Below are positions 48,975 through 58,830 of a DNA stretch of 64,000 nucleotides, piece after piece. A program made the translations under genes and the position numbers. A model generated the notes under the pieces. The model had not been told where the DNA came from. It saw nothing but the letters and a program-made list of their open reading frames with translations, and did no database searches. Numbering within the stretch: position 1 is the stretch's first letter; each line of letters begins with the position of its first letter. This DNA is from Verrucomicrobiota bacterium (GTDB lineage: Bacteria > Verrucomicrobiota > Verrucomicrobiia > Opitutales > Opitutaceae), in the NCBI GenBank assembly GCA_016222805.1, contig JACRQG010000001.1:1-64000 (forward strand), written 5' to 3'.

Positions 48975-49083
48975 GAGCGCCGGTTGGGAGTCGCCCCACT
49001 GTCGCCGCGAGAGCGCGGTTGCGCGTCAGTCGGCATGGTCGCGGCGCCATCCCGCCGCGACGCGAACTGAGCGGCGCCCTTTC

Positions 49084-51276
49084 CTACTTCGGCGCCAGCA
49101 GCCGGTGCAGCAGTTCGAGGATTTCCTCCGGCCGGAAGGGTTTGCGGAGCACCTCTCCCACTCCGAAGTTGGCCAACTCATCGGTGTAACCTTCGCGCTC
49201 GAGTCCGCTGGTCGCGACGATGGGCAGGTGCGGGGCGCGCGGCCGAATCGCGCGGATAAGGGCGAAGCCGCTCATGCCCGGCATCATCAGATCCGTGAAC
49301 ACCAGCCGGATCCGCTGCTCGTTTTCCTCGAACAACCGCAACGCCTCCTTGCCGTCGGCCGCGGACAGCACGTCGTAGTTGAAGGCGCGCAGGACGAGCT
49401 CCAGCGACTTCCGGAGCGCATTTTCGTCGTCCACGATCAGGATCGTCTCCTGGCGCCCGCGCGGCGACACCTGCCCGGCCTTCTCCGCCGCCGGGCTTTC
49501 GCTTTCCCCTGCCGCCGGCAGGAACACCCGGAAGAGGCTCCCATGTCCCGGATGGCTGTCGACCGTCACGAAGCCACCGTGGCTCTTCACGATCCCGAGC
49601 ACCGTCGAGAGGCCCAGTCCGGTCCCCTTGCCCACCTCCTTGGTGGTGAAGAAGGGATCAAACACGCGCTCCAGTACCTCCGGCGTCATCCCGATGCCGG
49701 TGTCCGCGACTGTGAGGATCACGTACCGTCCCGGCTTGGCCGCCGAGTGGATCCGCGCGCTCTCCGCGTCGAGCTCGATGTTCTCCGCCGTCAGCCGGAG
49801 GCGCCCGCCCTGCGGCATCGCGTCGCGCGCGTTGACGCAAAGGTTCATGAGCACCTGGTGCAGCTGCGTCGCATCGCCCACCACCGGCCAGAGTCCGGCG
49901 CCGGTGGTCTGGAGGATCTCGATTTCGCGGGGAAAAGTCTCCCGCATGATGCCGGTCATCTCCTTCAGCAGGTGGGTCACCTGCACCGGGCCGCGCTGGC
50001 CCTCCAGGCCGCGACTGAACGTCAACAACTGCCGCACGATTCCGGCGCCGCGCTGCGCCCCCTGCTCCACGACATCCAGCAGCGCCTGCTCGTTGGGCCG
50101 GGCCAGCAGCGGCCGCAGCAGCCGCGGCACCATCGCCATGGGTGCAAGGATGTTGTTCATGTCGTGCGCGATGCCGCTCGCCAGCGTGCCGATGGCCTCG
50201 AGGCGCTGCGCCCGCAGGAACTGCTGCTCGAGGTGCTTGCGTTCGGTGATATCCTCGGCGACGCCGACGATGCGGCGGACCACGCCGTCGGGATCGCGCA
50301 CCGGAAACGCTTGGTCCCGCACCCAGCGAATCTCCCCGCCTGGCCGCAGAATGCGGTAGGTCTCGTCGAAATTGGAGCCACTGTCGCCATCGGCAAAGCG
50401 TGCGAGCACCCGCTCCTTGTCGTCCGGATGGATCGACTCCCGCCAGAGCCGGGCGGCGGCTTCCAGGTCACCGCCCGGGCGCCCCCAGATGCCGGTGAAG
50501 CGCGGACTAAGGTAGTGCAGGTGCGCCCGCCGTTCGTCGGAGATCCAGAAGACTTCGTGAATCGTTTCCACCACCAGACGCAGCCGTTCCTCACTGGCTC
50601 GGAGCTGTTCCTCCGCTTCCTTGCGGGCGGTGATGTCCTGCGTCACTCCCACCACGCGAATCACCCGACCGGAGGAATCGCGTTCGGGTTCGGCCTTGAC
50701 GTACATCCACCGCAACGTGCCGTTGACCACGGCGCGGTGCTCGAGTTCGAGCTCGGCCCCCTCGAGGGCGGCCGCCCACTTGGCCTGCACCATCGGGAGA
50801 TCCTCCGGATGTATCACCCGCCAGACCATCTCCATGGTCACCACTCCGGACGGAAACTCGAGCATGCGGGCCGCCTGGGGCGAGGCATGGATCTCGCCCG
50901 CCACCGGGTCCATGATCCACCCGCCCACCTGCACGAGTTGCTGCGCGTGCGCCAGCATGCGCTCGCTGAAGCGCAAGGCTCGCTCCGTCGCCTGCCGCGC
51001 CCTCACCTCCGCCTCCCAGCGATGCAGTTGCGCCCGCAGGGCCCCGTAGAGCAGCAGCGCCGTGCACGCCACGAAGGCGAAACCCTTCAGGGTGGCGACC
51101 CACACCAGCAGCGCGGGGTCCGAGAACAGCATCGCGACCACGTGGTCGGACACCAGGATCCAGAGCCCGGCGAGGAAGGCGTAGGCGAGCGCGGTTCGCA
51201 GGGCCACATGGGACGCGCGTACGACGGGGAGGGTTCGCTCCGGCAGGTTCTTTTCGGGGGACGGGAGTGTGGTCAT
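49084..51276 (-). CDS. PAS-domain hybrid sensor histidine kinase
   Basis: A 730-residue membrane sensor. Two helices at about 26-75 are followed by a short coiled coil and two PAS/PAC units (about 110-220 and 230-345; PAC signatures EVVGVTQDITARKEAE-like and RRIVGVAEDITERKHLEQQ). Then come a HisKA domain (GTLASGIAHDMNNILAP, His near residue 370), HATPase (NLCVNARDAMPQGG, DTGIGMTPE, GKGTGLGLSTVLG) and a C-terminal receiver (ILIVDDENALRK, LVFTDLMMPGMSG). The terminal receiver marks a phosphorelay type. No cognate regulator is adjacent. It is divergent from alaS. Confidence 0.92.
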   Translation of the reverse strand: MTTLPSPEKNLPERTLPVVRASHVALRTALAYAFLAGLWILVSDHVVAMLFSDPALLVWVATLKGFAFVACTALLLYGALRAQLHRWEAEVRARQATERALRFSERMLAHAQQLVQVGGWIMDPVAGEIHASPQAARMLEFPSGVVTMEMVWRVIHPEDLPMVQAKWAAALEGAELELEHRAVVNGTLRWMYVKAEPERDSSGRVIRVVGVTQDITARKEAEEQLRASEERLRLVVETIHEVFWISDERRAHLHYLSPRFTGIWGRPGGDLEAAARLWRESIHPDDKERVLARFADGDSGSNFDETYRILRPGGEIRWVRDQAFPVRDPDGVVRRIVGVAEDITERKHLEQQFLRAQRLEAIGTLASGIAHDMNNILAPMAMVPRLLRPLLARPNEQALLDVVEQGAQRGAGIVRQLLTFSRGLEGQRGPVQVTHLLKEMTGIMRETFPREIEILQTTGAGLWPVVGDATQLHQVLMNLCVNARDAMPQGGRLRLTAENIELDAESARIHSAAKPGRYVILTVADTGIGMTPEVLERVFDPFFTTKEVGKGTGLGLSTVLGIVKSHGGFVTVDSHPGHGSLFRVFLPAAGESESPAAEKAGQVSPRGRQETILIVDDENALRKSLELVLRAFNYDVLSAADGKEALRLFEENEQRIRLVFTDLMMPGMSGFALIRAIRPRAPHLPIVATSGLEREGYTDELANFGVGEVLRKPFRPEEILELLHRLLAPK

Positions 51277-51460
51277 CGGGCCAGGCGGAGGCTCAGGCAG
51301 AAGGGCAGCGGCGAGTCGACGCCGAGGCTAGCGCCAGCCCGGCGACGACGCCGAACCTTTTCTTGGTTCCGGACGGTTTTGCCGGTATCCGTTCCGCCTC
51401 GATTCCCCTCTTGCTAACCTCCGCCACGGCCTCTGTGCTTCCCCGTTTCCGTCCACGTCC

Positions 51461-54119
51461 ATGACCTCCGCCGAGATTCGCCAGAGCTTCCTCGATTTCT
51501 TCGCCCGTCAAGGCCACACCCTCGTGCCATCGGCATCGCTCCTGCCGGACTCCCCGGGACTGCTCTTCACGAATGCCGGCATGAACCAGTTCGTGCCCAT
51601 CTTCCTCGGCGACCGCGCGCCCGACGTCTCGAAATGGGCCGGCGTCCGTCCGGGTAAGGACACCCGCGCCGCCGACACGCAGAAGTGCATCCGCGCCGGC
51701 GGCAAGCACAACGACCTCGAAGACGTGGGCTTCGACACCTACCACCACACCCTGTTCGAGATGCTGGGGAACTGGTCCTTCGGCGACTACTTCAAGCGCG
51801 AGTCGATCGAGTGGGGCTGGGAGCTGATCACCCAGGTCTGGGGCATCCCGGCCAAGCGCCTCTTCGCCACGGTCTACTCTCCCGACAAGAGCAAGGGCGA
51901 TCCGTCCGATTTCGACCAGGAGGCCCACGACATCTGGGCCGCGATCTTCCGACGGGCCGGCCTGGATCCCGCCGTGCACATCGTCAACGGCAACAAGAAG
52001 GACAATTTCTGGATGATGGGCGACACCGGTCCCTGTGGCCCGTGCTCGGAGATTCACTTCAACCTGCTGCCCTCCGACGACGAGGCGGCCGGCCGCCAGC
52101 TCGTCAACGCCGGCAGCCCGCGCTGCATCGAAATCTGGAACCACGTCTTCATCCAGTTCAACGCCAACTCCGACGGCACCTTCTCGCCGCTGGCCGCCAA
52201 GCACGTCGACACCGGCATGGGCTTTGAGCGCGTCGCCGGCATTTACGCCACGACCCAGGGGTTCAAGGACTTTTCGAAGGACCCGTCGAACTACGCGGCG
52301 GATGTCTTCGCCCCGCTCCTCGCCAAGGTCGCGGAACTCTCCGGCCGGACCTATCGCGGCACCGTGCCCACGGCGCGCGAGGGCCTGAGCGACCAGGAAA
52401 AGACCGACGTCGCGTTTCGCGTCCTGGCCGACCACGCCCGCTGCGTCAGCTGCGCAATTGCCGACGGCATCCTCCCCGGCAACGAAGGGCGCAACTACGT
52501 CATCCGTCGCATCCTCCGCCGGGGCATCCTCTACGGTAAGAAGCTGGGCCTGCACACCGGGTTCTTCGAGCAACTGGTCGGCCCGGTCGTGCTCTCGCTC
52601 GGCGAGGTCTTTCCCGAACTCAAGCAGCAGCAGGACATCGTCCGCCGCGTGATTCGCGCCGAGGAAGAGAGCTTCGGCCGGACGCTGGACAAGGGGCTGG
52701 AGCTTTTCCACCAGGCCTCGGCCCTCTGGAAGACGCCCGTCGTACCGGGCGCGATTGCGTTCCAGCTTTACGACACCTACGGCTTCCCGCTCGACATGAC
52801 GCAGCTCCTCGCCACCGAGCGCGGCCTCTCCGTCGACACAGCCGGCTTCGAAGCCGAGATGGACAAGCAGCGCGAACGCGGGCGCGCCTCCCTCAAGAAG
52901 GAGGTCCTCGTCGCCGCCACCGAAGGCGAGGCCGCGGCGGACCTGCGCCCGACGCGCTTCACCGGATACGATCGGTTGACCGACGAAGGCACCCTGATCG
53001 ATGTCGTGAAGGCCGGCCCGGACATGTTTCTCGTCTTCGATCAAACCCCGTTCTACGGGGAGATGGGCGGCCAGGCGGGCGATCACGGGGCGGCCAAGAT
53101 CGCCGGCACGACCTTTGCCATCCTCGACACGATCAAGGACAAGGCCGGGCGCCCAGCGCGCGCAGCTCGGCGTCTCACCACTGACCCGGCGCGCCATCTC
53201 CCGTCACCACAGCGCCGCCCACCTCATCCATTGGGCCCTGCGCAAGGTCCTCGGCACCCACGTCCGCCAGGCGGGCACCTCGAAGACGAAGGAACGCATG
53301 CGCTTCGACTTCTCCCACTTCGAGCAGATCAAGCCGGAGCAGCTCCGGGAGATCGAACATCTCGTCAACGAGCGCGTGATCGAGAACGCCCGCGTGGACA
53401 TCTACGAGACCGAATTCGACAAGAAGCCGGAAGGCACCCTCGCCTTCTTCGGCGAGAAGTACGGCAAGGTCGTCCGGGTCGTCGACATCGGCGGCTACAG
53501 CCGCGAACTCTGCGGCGGCACCCACGTCTCCACCACCGGCGAAATCGGCCTGATCCGCATCGTGGCAGAGATGGCGATCGCCGCGGGCACCCGCCGCATC
53601 GAGGCCGTCGCCGGGGCGGCCGCTTATGACTTCATGGCCACGCGCGAGGCCGCGCTTGCCGCGGTCAACGCCCGCCTGAACGCCGGCGCCCACGATGTCG
53701 CCCAGAAGCTCGACGCCCTAATCGCCCACCAGAAGGAGCTCGAGCGGAAGCTGAAGGCCTACGAGCAAAAGGCCGCGGCCGGGCTGGCCGACGAGCTGGC
53801 CGCGCGCGCGGTGTCCCGGGACGGCCTCAAGTTTGTTTCCGCCGTCGTCTCGGTCGACCAACCCGAGGCGTTGCGCTCGCTGGGCTCCCAGGTGCTGGCC
53901 AAGATCGGCGAAGGAGTCGTCCAGCTCGGGGCGGCGTTTGGCGAAAAGGCCAGCCTGGTCGCCTTCTGCTCGCCGGCGGCGATCAAGGCCGGACACCAGG
54001 CCGGCAAACTGGTGGCCGAGGTTTCGCAGAAGATCGGGGGCAAGGGCGGCGGCAAGCCCGACTTTGCGATGGGCGGCGGCAAGGACGCCTCCAAGCTGGG
54101 CGAAGTCCTGAAGGCCTGA
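51461..54119 (+). CDS. alaS: alanyl-tRNA synthetase, coding frame broken near 53150
   Basis: This class II synthetase has its catalytic half intact in one frame from ATG 51461 (TSAEIRQSFLDFFARQGHT). The frame runs normally to about LDTIKDKAGR near 53150 and then becomes nonsense, closing at 53629. A second frame, entered at about 53150-53160, carries the rest to 54119: RAQLGVSPLTRRA, the editing site HHSAAHLIH, the zinc motif CGGTH and the C-terminal oligomerisation region. Compared with E. coli AlaS, about 13 residues are missing at the joint, so a deletion that is not a multiple of three fits. Because AlaS is essential, a sequence error is likely, though a real lesion with a second gene copy cannot be excluded. 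Confidence 0.88.
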
Positions 54120-54144
54120 TCTTCACGCCGGCGGTTTCCTCCCC

Positions 54145-54396
54145 GTGGACCAGGCTCTCTCCGCGATCATCGAGGACCTCGCCGGGCGCGCCGACGACCT
54201 GTTGGCGGAGGCCCGGGACCGTGCCCAGGCGCGCGCCACACTGGCCGAAGAACTCACCCTCGAGCATGGCTGGCTCGATGCCGAGGCACGCGCCGAGGTG
54301 CTTTCCGAGGTCATGCGCATCCTCGAGGACGAGGACTTCTTCGGCATCGAGTTCGTCGGCGATCCCTTCAGCGAGGCCGAAGACAACGACGAGTAG
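54145..54396 (+). CDS. small acidic protein of unknown function, 83 residues
   Basis: It begins at GTG 54145, 25 bp after alaS, and ends 26 bp before the ispH-like gene, in the same direction. The sequence is helical and acidic (RAQARATLAEELTLEHGWLD, EDEDFFGIEFVGDP, EAEDNDE), with about 28 percent Asp/Glu. It has no membrane segment, signal peptide or recognised domain. The tight spacing and codon use like its neighbours argue for a real gene. Confidence 0.55.
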   Translation: MDQALSAIIEDLAGRADDLLAEARDRAQARATLAEELTLEHGWLDAEARAEVLSEVMRILEDEDFFGIEFVGDPFSEAEDNDE

Positions 54397-54422
54397 CCGC
54401 CCTCCGCCGAATGTAATTCCCG

Positions 54423-56129
54423 ATGTCCCCCGCCGCTTCTGCCCCCCCGCTGTTGTTCGCCGTCCTGGCGTTTGACGCCAGCAACCGGCTCGCGGTGCGC
54501 CAGCTGGGATCGAGGCTCGGACTGGCGTTCACCGGCAGCGACCTCGCGATGGCCACGGCGCGGCTTGAATCCTCGTTCCGGCAGCACACGCCTCCCGCCG
54601 AGTATTACTCCGCAGAAGCCGGCGGACGCGCCTACCGGGTCCATCTCACCCAGGTGGCCGGAGAGCCGGCGGACGCGGAGATCACGTTTTGGTCGCTCGA
54701 CGCCCTGGCCGCGCGACCCGCCGCCCTGGCCCCGTCGCTGGCCGCGCTGCTCACAGTCTTGGAGCCGCATGTCGTCGAGATCCCCTACCTCCACCTCGGG
54801 GAAAACGACTTCATCTACAAGTTTCGTCCGGCGCAGGAGCGTAACGCCGCGATCTACGCGCAGGACGCCGCCGCCGGTGCCCTGTACCAGTCGCAGCTCT
54901 GCGCCGCGATCAAGGCGCACGCGCGCCAGTACGAGCGCACCGCCGCCGCGCCCGTGGCCCTGGACTTCGGGGCGGTCTGTTACGTCATCCCGAGCCATTT
55001 CGGATTCTGCCTGGGCGTGAAGAACGCCATCGAGCGGGCTTACGAAACGCTGGCCGAAAACCCGGGGCGGCGGGTCTTCATGCTCTCGGAGCTGATTCAC
55101 AATCCCTTCGTGAACGAGGATCTCCTCCGCCGCGGATTGCGTTACCTCCAGACGGATCGCGGGACGCCGCACACCGTGGACGGCCGGCCCGGTTCCCCGC
55201 TGCTCTGGGATTCGCTGACGCCCGATGACATCGTGATCATCCCGGCTTTCGGCGCCACGGACGAAGACAAGCGCCGGCTGGTGAAGAAGGGTATCGCGGT
55301 CTGCCAGTACGATGCCACCTGCATGCTCGTGGAGAAGGTCTGGAAGGCCGCCCGAGCCTACGGCCGCGAGGGCTACACCGTCGTGATCCACGGCAAACAG
55401 GAGCACGAGGAGACCAAGGCCACGTTTTCCAACACGCGTCGCTTCGCCCCGGCGGTGATCGTACGCAACCTCGCGGAAGCGCGCCTGCTGGGGGAGATCA
55501 TCGGGTCCACGGATCCGGCGGCCCGCGCCCAGTTTTACTCGGTCTTCTCCGGCCGCCATACCCCCGGCTTCGACGTCTCCCGCCATCTCGAAAGGGTAGC
55601 CGTGGTCAACCAGACCACGCTGCTGATGAACGAGACCATCGGGATCATCGAACACCTGCAGGGCGCCTTCCGGGCCCGGTACGGGGACGACAGCCGCGTG
55701 GGCGGGGGCGGGCGGCGCGACACCTTGTGTTACGCCACGCAGGTCAACCAGGACGCCCTATCCCGCGGGCTGGAGGAGCCGCTCGATGCCGCCTTCGTCA
55801 TCGGGGGAAAGAACTCCTCCAACACCTACCAACTTTTCCGCCTGTGCGAGCAGCGCCTCGGCGCCAGGGCGTATTTCATCCAGTCGGAAGCCAGCATCCG
55901 CTCGCGCCTGGAGGTGGAGCACTATGTCTATGATGGCTCCGGCCACGGCCACACGGAGGTGCGCCCCCTATGGCCGGACGCACCCACCCGCCCGCTCCGC
56001 ATTCTCGTTACCGGCGGGGCCAGTTGCCCCGACGGCATTATTCAGCAGGTGATCACCCGCATCAATTCGTTCTTTCCGGCGGAGCGGTTGCGCGCGATCT
56101 CCGAGGTTCTGTGCGACCTGGGCGAATGA
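54423..56129 (+). CDS. ispH: 4-hydroxy-3-methylbut-2-enyl diphosphate reductase (IspH/LytB) with long N-terminal extension
   Basis: The iron-sulfur enzyme of the last MEP-pathway step to IPP and DMAPP. The three cluster cysteines are visible: HFGFCLGVKNAIERAYE (about residue 199), YDATCMLVEKVW (about 300) and DTLCYATQVNQ (about 438). Also present are LIHNPFVNEDL, HGKQEHEETKAT and SSNTYQL. The arrangement is the plant/cyanobacterial type. At 568 residues the protein is far longer than the usual 300-410: residues 1-140 are an extra domain that I do not recognise (LLFAVLAFDASNRLAVRQLG). It follows the small acidic gene by 26 bp. Confidence 0.9.
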   Translation: MSPAASAPPLLFAVLAFDASNRLAVRQLGSRLGLAFTGSDLAMATARLESSFRQHTPPAEYYSAEAGGRAYRVHLTQVAGEPADAEITFWSLDALAARPAALAPSLAALLTVLEPHVVEIPYLHLGENDFIYKFRPAQERNAAIYAQDAAAGALYQSQLCAAIKAHARQYERTAAAPVALDFGAVCYVIPSHFGFCLGVKNAIERAYETLAENPGRRVFMLSELIHNPFVNEDLLRRGLRYLQTDRGTPHTVDGRPGSPLLWDSLTPDDIVIIPAFGATDEDKRRLVKKGIAVCQYDATCMLVEKVWKAARAYGREGYTVVIHGKQEHEETKATFSNTRRFAPAVIVRNLAEARLLGEIIGSTDPAARAQFYSVFSGRHTPGFDVSRHLERVAVVNQTTLLMNETIGIIEHLQGAFRARYGDDSRVGGGGRRDTLCYATQVNQDALSRGLEEPLDAAFVIGGKNSSNTYQLFRLCEQRLGARAYFIQSEASIRSRLEVEHYVYDGSGHGHTEVRPLWPDAPTRPLRILVTGGASCPDGIIQQVITRINSFFPAERLRAISEVLCDLGE

Positions 56130-56166
56130 CGGTTCCCGCCGGGGCGTCCGCCCCGGGGAAACGGCC

Positions 56167-57417
56167 TCAGAAGCGGATGGAAAGGCCCGCCCGGTAGCCA
56201 GACTGGTTGCCGAGGTCGATCTTCGTCGAGTAATGGGAGTTCTCGGCGTCGATCGTCTGGGTGTAGCTGCCTGCCGATTGATAGACCGCCCCGGCGAAGA
56301 ATCCGGTGCGCTCCGTCAGATCGAACTGAATCGTGGCATCCGCGAAATAGCCGGGCAGCAGCTTGTACATCTCGGAAGAACTCGTGTCGGTGATTTCCGT
56401 TCCGAGTGCCGGGGTCAGGGTCTGGGTCACCGTGTAGCTGGAGCCGGAGTAGACCACCGCCGCCCCGAAGCTCACGCTGGCCTTCAGACGCGTGGTGATC
56501 GGAACCCACACTGTGGGACCGGCCCGGAAGGTGTAGTAGGAACCCTTCAGCTTCCATCGGTTCGTCACACTGGTCTCGTTGGTCTCGGTGGTGGCGATGC
56601 GCCCGGCCGGCTCGTTGGCCAGGAGGACGGAGGTGTCGACACTGATGGTCTGCGCCACCCCGTCGGCCCCGAGGACCGCATTGCCCGAAGCGTCCACCAC
56701 GTTTTCAGTCGTGGTGCTCGGCGAGGAATAGGGGGCGTCCGGCGGGGTGTGCCCGTAGAGAGAGTAGTAGTCGCTCAGGGTTTGGAGCCGCGCGAGGACC
56801 GAATCGTTCTTGGCCCCGTTGAGGTCGTTCACCGACATGCCCGCGGTGAGGTTCCACGCGAGGCGCCCACCGAGGAGCTTGCCCATGTCGCGGGAAACCG
56901 CGAGGTCCATGCCGGCCGTCGAGTTGGCCTTCTTCTCCCGGGTGCGCGTATCGATCACGTCAGCGGAATAGCTGCTGAAGCGGACAAACCCGGGGAGCGA
57001 GAGCTGGCTGGCGTCGGTGTAATTCCAGGTGTTCGTCTTCCCGTCCGGGGAAATGGGATCCAGCACGGCGGTGTTGGTCTGGGGATCGATGATCGGGTTG
57101 CCGCTGCTGTCCAGCCGGGCCACGGTGCGGGCGTCCGGTTGCACCCGGCCGTCGTGGTACGCCCGGAGCAGATTGGCGCCGGTGGCCGCGCCCGGGTCCT
57201 CCGGGGACGGGATCTTCCCGGTGCCGAAAAAGCTCATCTTCGCCCCACTGATGAAACGGAAGCCGAGGGTGACCACGCTCTTCGGCTCGTAGATATACTC
57301 GTCGAGGTTGCTGAAATCCGGAATCTCAATCGGCGGCGCCCGCCGCTCTTCATCCTGTGCGAGGGCCACGCCCAGCGTGGAGGCAAAAGCGAAGAGGGCG
57401 AAACGAAGGGATTTCAT
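56167..57417 (-). CDS. putative outer-membrane beta-barrel protein
   Basis: A 416-residue exported protein of unknown function. The signal peptide (1-20) ends LGVALAQD. The rest shows repeated amphipathic strands (GRLAWNLTAGMSVND, KASVSFGAAVVYSGSSY) and ends GYRAGLSIRF with the terminal Phe typical of outer-membrane barrels. A disordered Thr/Ser-rich stretch lies at about 215-265. It is a single gene, convergent with ispH (37 bp), and an upstream palindrome lies at 57462-57475. Confidence 0.65.
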   Translation of the reverse strand: MKSLRFALFAFASTLGVALAQDEERRAPPIEIPDFSNLDEYIYEPKSVVTLGFRFISGAKMSFFGTGKIPSPEDPGAATGANLLRAYHDGRVQPDARTVARLDSSGNPIIDPQTNTAVLDPISPDGKTNTWNYTDASQLSLPGFVRFSSYSADVIDTRTREKKANSTAGMDLAVSRDMGKLLGGRLAWNLTAGMSVNDLNGAKNDSVLARLQTLSDYYSLYGHTPPDAPYSSPSTTTENVVDASGNAVLGADGVAQTISVDTSVLLANEPAGRIATTETNETSVTNRWKLKGSYYTFRAGPTVWVPITTRLKASVSFGAAVVYSGSSYTVTQTLTPALGTEITDTSSSEMYKLLPGYFADATIQFDLTERTGFFAGAVYQSAGSYTQTIDAENSHYSTKIDLGNQSGYRAGLSIRF

Positions 57418-57461
57418 GCGTTGGGTGGGCGCCCGCTTGGACGGGCTCTCGGACAGAATGT

Positions 57462-57475
57462 TGCACGAAAGTGCA
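57462..57475. promoter_or_regulatory. palindrome upstream of the beta-barrel gene
   Basis: TGCAC-GAAA-GTGCA is a perfect 5-bp inverted repeat with a 4-base spacer, 44 bp upstream of the beta-barrel start in a 264-bp divergent gap. It could be an operator or a small RNA hairpin. A TTGACA box for the other direction lies at 57532-57537 but has no good -10. Confidence 0.25.
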
Positions 57476-57681
57476 GGGCTGCCCGGGTTCCCGTCAACGC
57501 GAGACTTCTCCCCCTCTCCCGCCCCACCCGCTTGACAGGGCCGACCCGTCCTGCCTTGGCCCCGATTCCGTCTGGCCGGCAGGCTCGCCCCCCGGGCCAT
57601 ACCCAGCCCCGTCACTCCATCTTCGGACTGGCGTCCGCCGCCGGACTCCTCTCGGCTGGAGCCCGTCGCCTCCCGCCTCTC

Positions 57682-58830
57682 GTGCCCGCCGAGCCCTCCT
57701 CCCCGTTCTTCAGTCTCAGCCAGCGCCGGATCATCGGGTCGGCGCTGACCCTCCTCGCTTTCCTGGGGTCGCTCGCCCTGCTGATCGTGGCCTTCTACGT
57801 CCTCGGCCGGCTGCTGTCGTTCTTCTCCAGCGTGCTCTGGCCACTGGCGGCGGCGGGGGTCCTGGCCCTCATCCTGCGGCCGGTGGTCAACATTCTCGAG
57901 CGCCGGCTCAACGGACGCCGGCTGACCGCGGTGGTCCTGCTCTACGGAGTCGTGGTGCTGCTGACCGGCGGGACGATTGTCCTCATGGCTCCGCCGCTGG
58001 TTTCGCAGGTGGTCGACTTCATCACGTTCCTGCCGAGCCTTTGGGAAGGTGCCTCGCGGTTCTTCCAAGAGCATTACCCGGAGTGGATTGCATTGGCCAA
58101 GAAACAGCTCGCGAACCCCACGGTCCGGCAGGTCGCCGATACCCTCGCGCGCGAGAGCAAGACACTGGTTGCCCACGCCATGCCTTCGATCCGGGCGGCC
58201 TTTGGCGGGGTTTTCGACGTGTTCGCCTTCCTGACCCACCTCGCGATTGTGCCGGTCTACCTCTTCTTCTTCCTGCTGGCGCGGGGAGAGCCGACCGGGC
58301 AGCTGGGCGAGCACCTTCCGTTCCTGAGCCCGAAGGTGAGGGACGACGTCGTGTTCCTCGCCAGCGAGTTTGTCGGAATCATCGAGTCGTTCTTCCGCGG
58401 GCAGTTGCTGATCGGACTCTGCATGGGAGTCCTGCTCGCCGCCGGCTTCACGGTCGTCGGACTCAAGGCTGGCCTCGTCGTCGGCCTGGCGCTCGGAATC
58501 CTCAACATCATCCCCTACCTGGGGACGATCCTGGGCCTCCTGGTCGCCCTGCCGCTCGCCTTCTTCCAGCCGGGCGGCGGCTGGCAGCTGCTGGGCCTCG
58601 TCATCCTGGTGAAAATCGCCGTGCAGTGCGTGGAAAGCTGGGTGCTCACCCCTCGCATCATGGGCCACCAGACCGGCCTCCACCCGGTCGCGATTATCTT
58701 CGCCGTCTTCTTCTGGGGCACGGCCTTCAATGGCGTGCTCGGGATGCTGCTCGCCATTCCGCTGACGGCGTTCTTCGTCACCGCCTGGCGGCTGGCGAAG
58801 CGGAAGTACTTCGACGCGGGCCATGGCTGA
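57682..58830 (+). CDS. AI-2E family transporter
   Basis: A 382-residue membrane protein of the AI-2E/PerM family, with about eight transmembrane helices. Two hydrophobic pairs occur near residues 14-75, a long soluble stretch lies at 105-180, and the C-terminal helices carry GLALGILNIIPYLGTILG and the typical VESWVLTPRIMGHQTGLHP signature. These proteins export small molecules or ions; the substrate here is unknown. The gene starts at GTG 57682 (VPAEPSSPFFSLSQRR) and its end overlaps the next gene by eight bases. Confidence 0.88.
   Translation: MPAEPSSPFFSLSQRRIIGSALTLLAFLGSLALLIVAFYVLGRLLSFFSSVLWPLAAAGVLALILRPVVNILERRLNGRRLTAVVLLYGVVVLLTGGTIVLMAPPLVSQVVDFITFLPSLWEGASRFFQEHYPEWIALAKKQLANPTVRQVADTLARESKTLVAHAMPSIRAAFGGVFDVFAFLTHLAIVPVYLFFFLLARGEPTGQLGEHLPFLSPKVRDDVVFLASEFVGIIESFFRGQLLIGLCMGVLLAAGFTVVGLKAGLVVGLALGILNIIPYLGTILGLLVALPLAFFQPGGGWQLLGLVILVKIAVQCVESWVLTPRIMGHQTGLHPVAIIFAVFFWGTAFNGVLGMLLAIPLTAFFVTAWRLAKRKYFDAGHG

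Noticed and set aside
49105-51417. Open frame of 770 codons antisense to the hybrid kinase
   Set aside because: It is a shadow frame with no recognisable fold.
56233-57681. In-frame extension upstream of the AI-2E transporter
   Set aside because: The added sequence runs antisense to the beta-barrel gene and lacks domain character; GTG 57682 is the plausible start.
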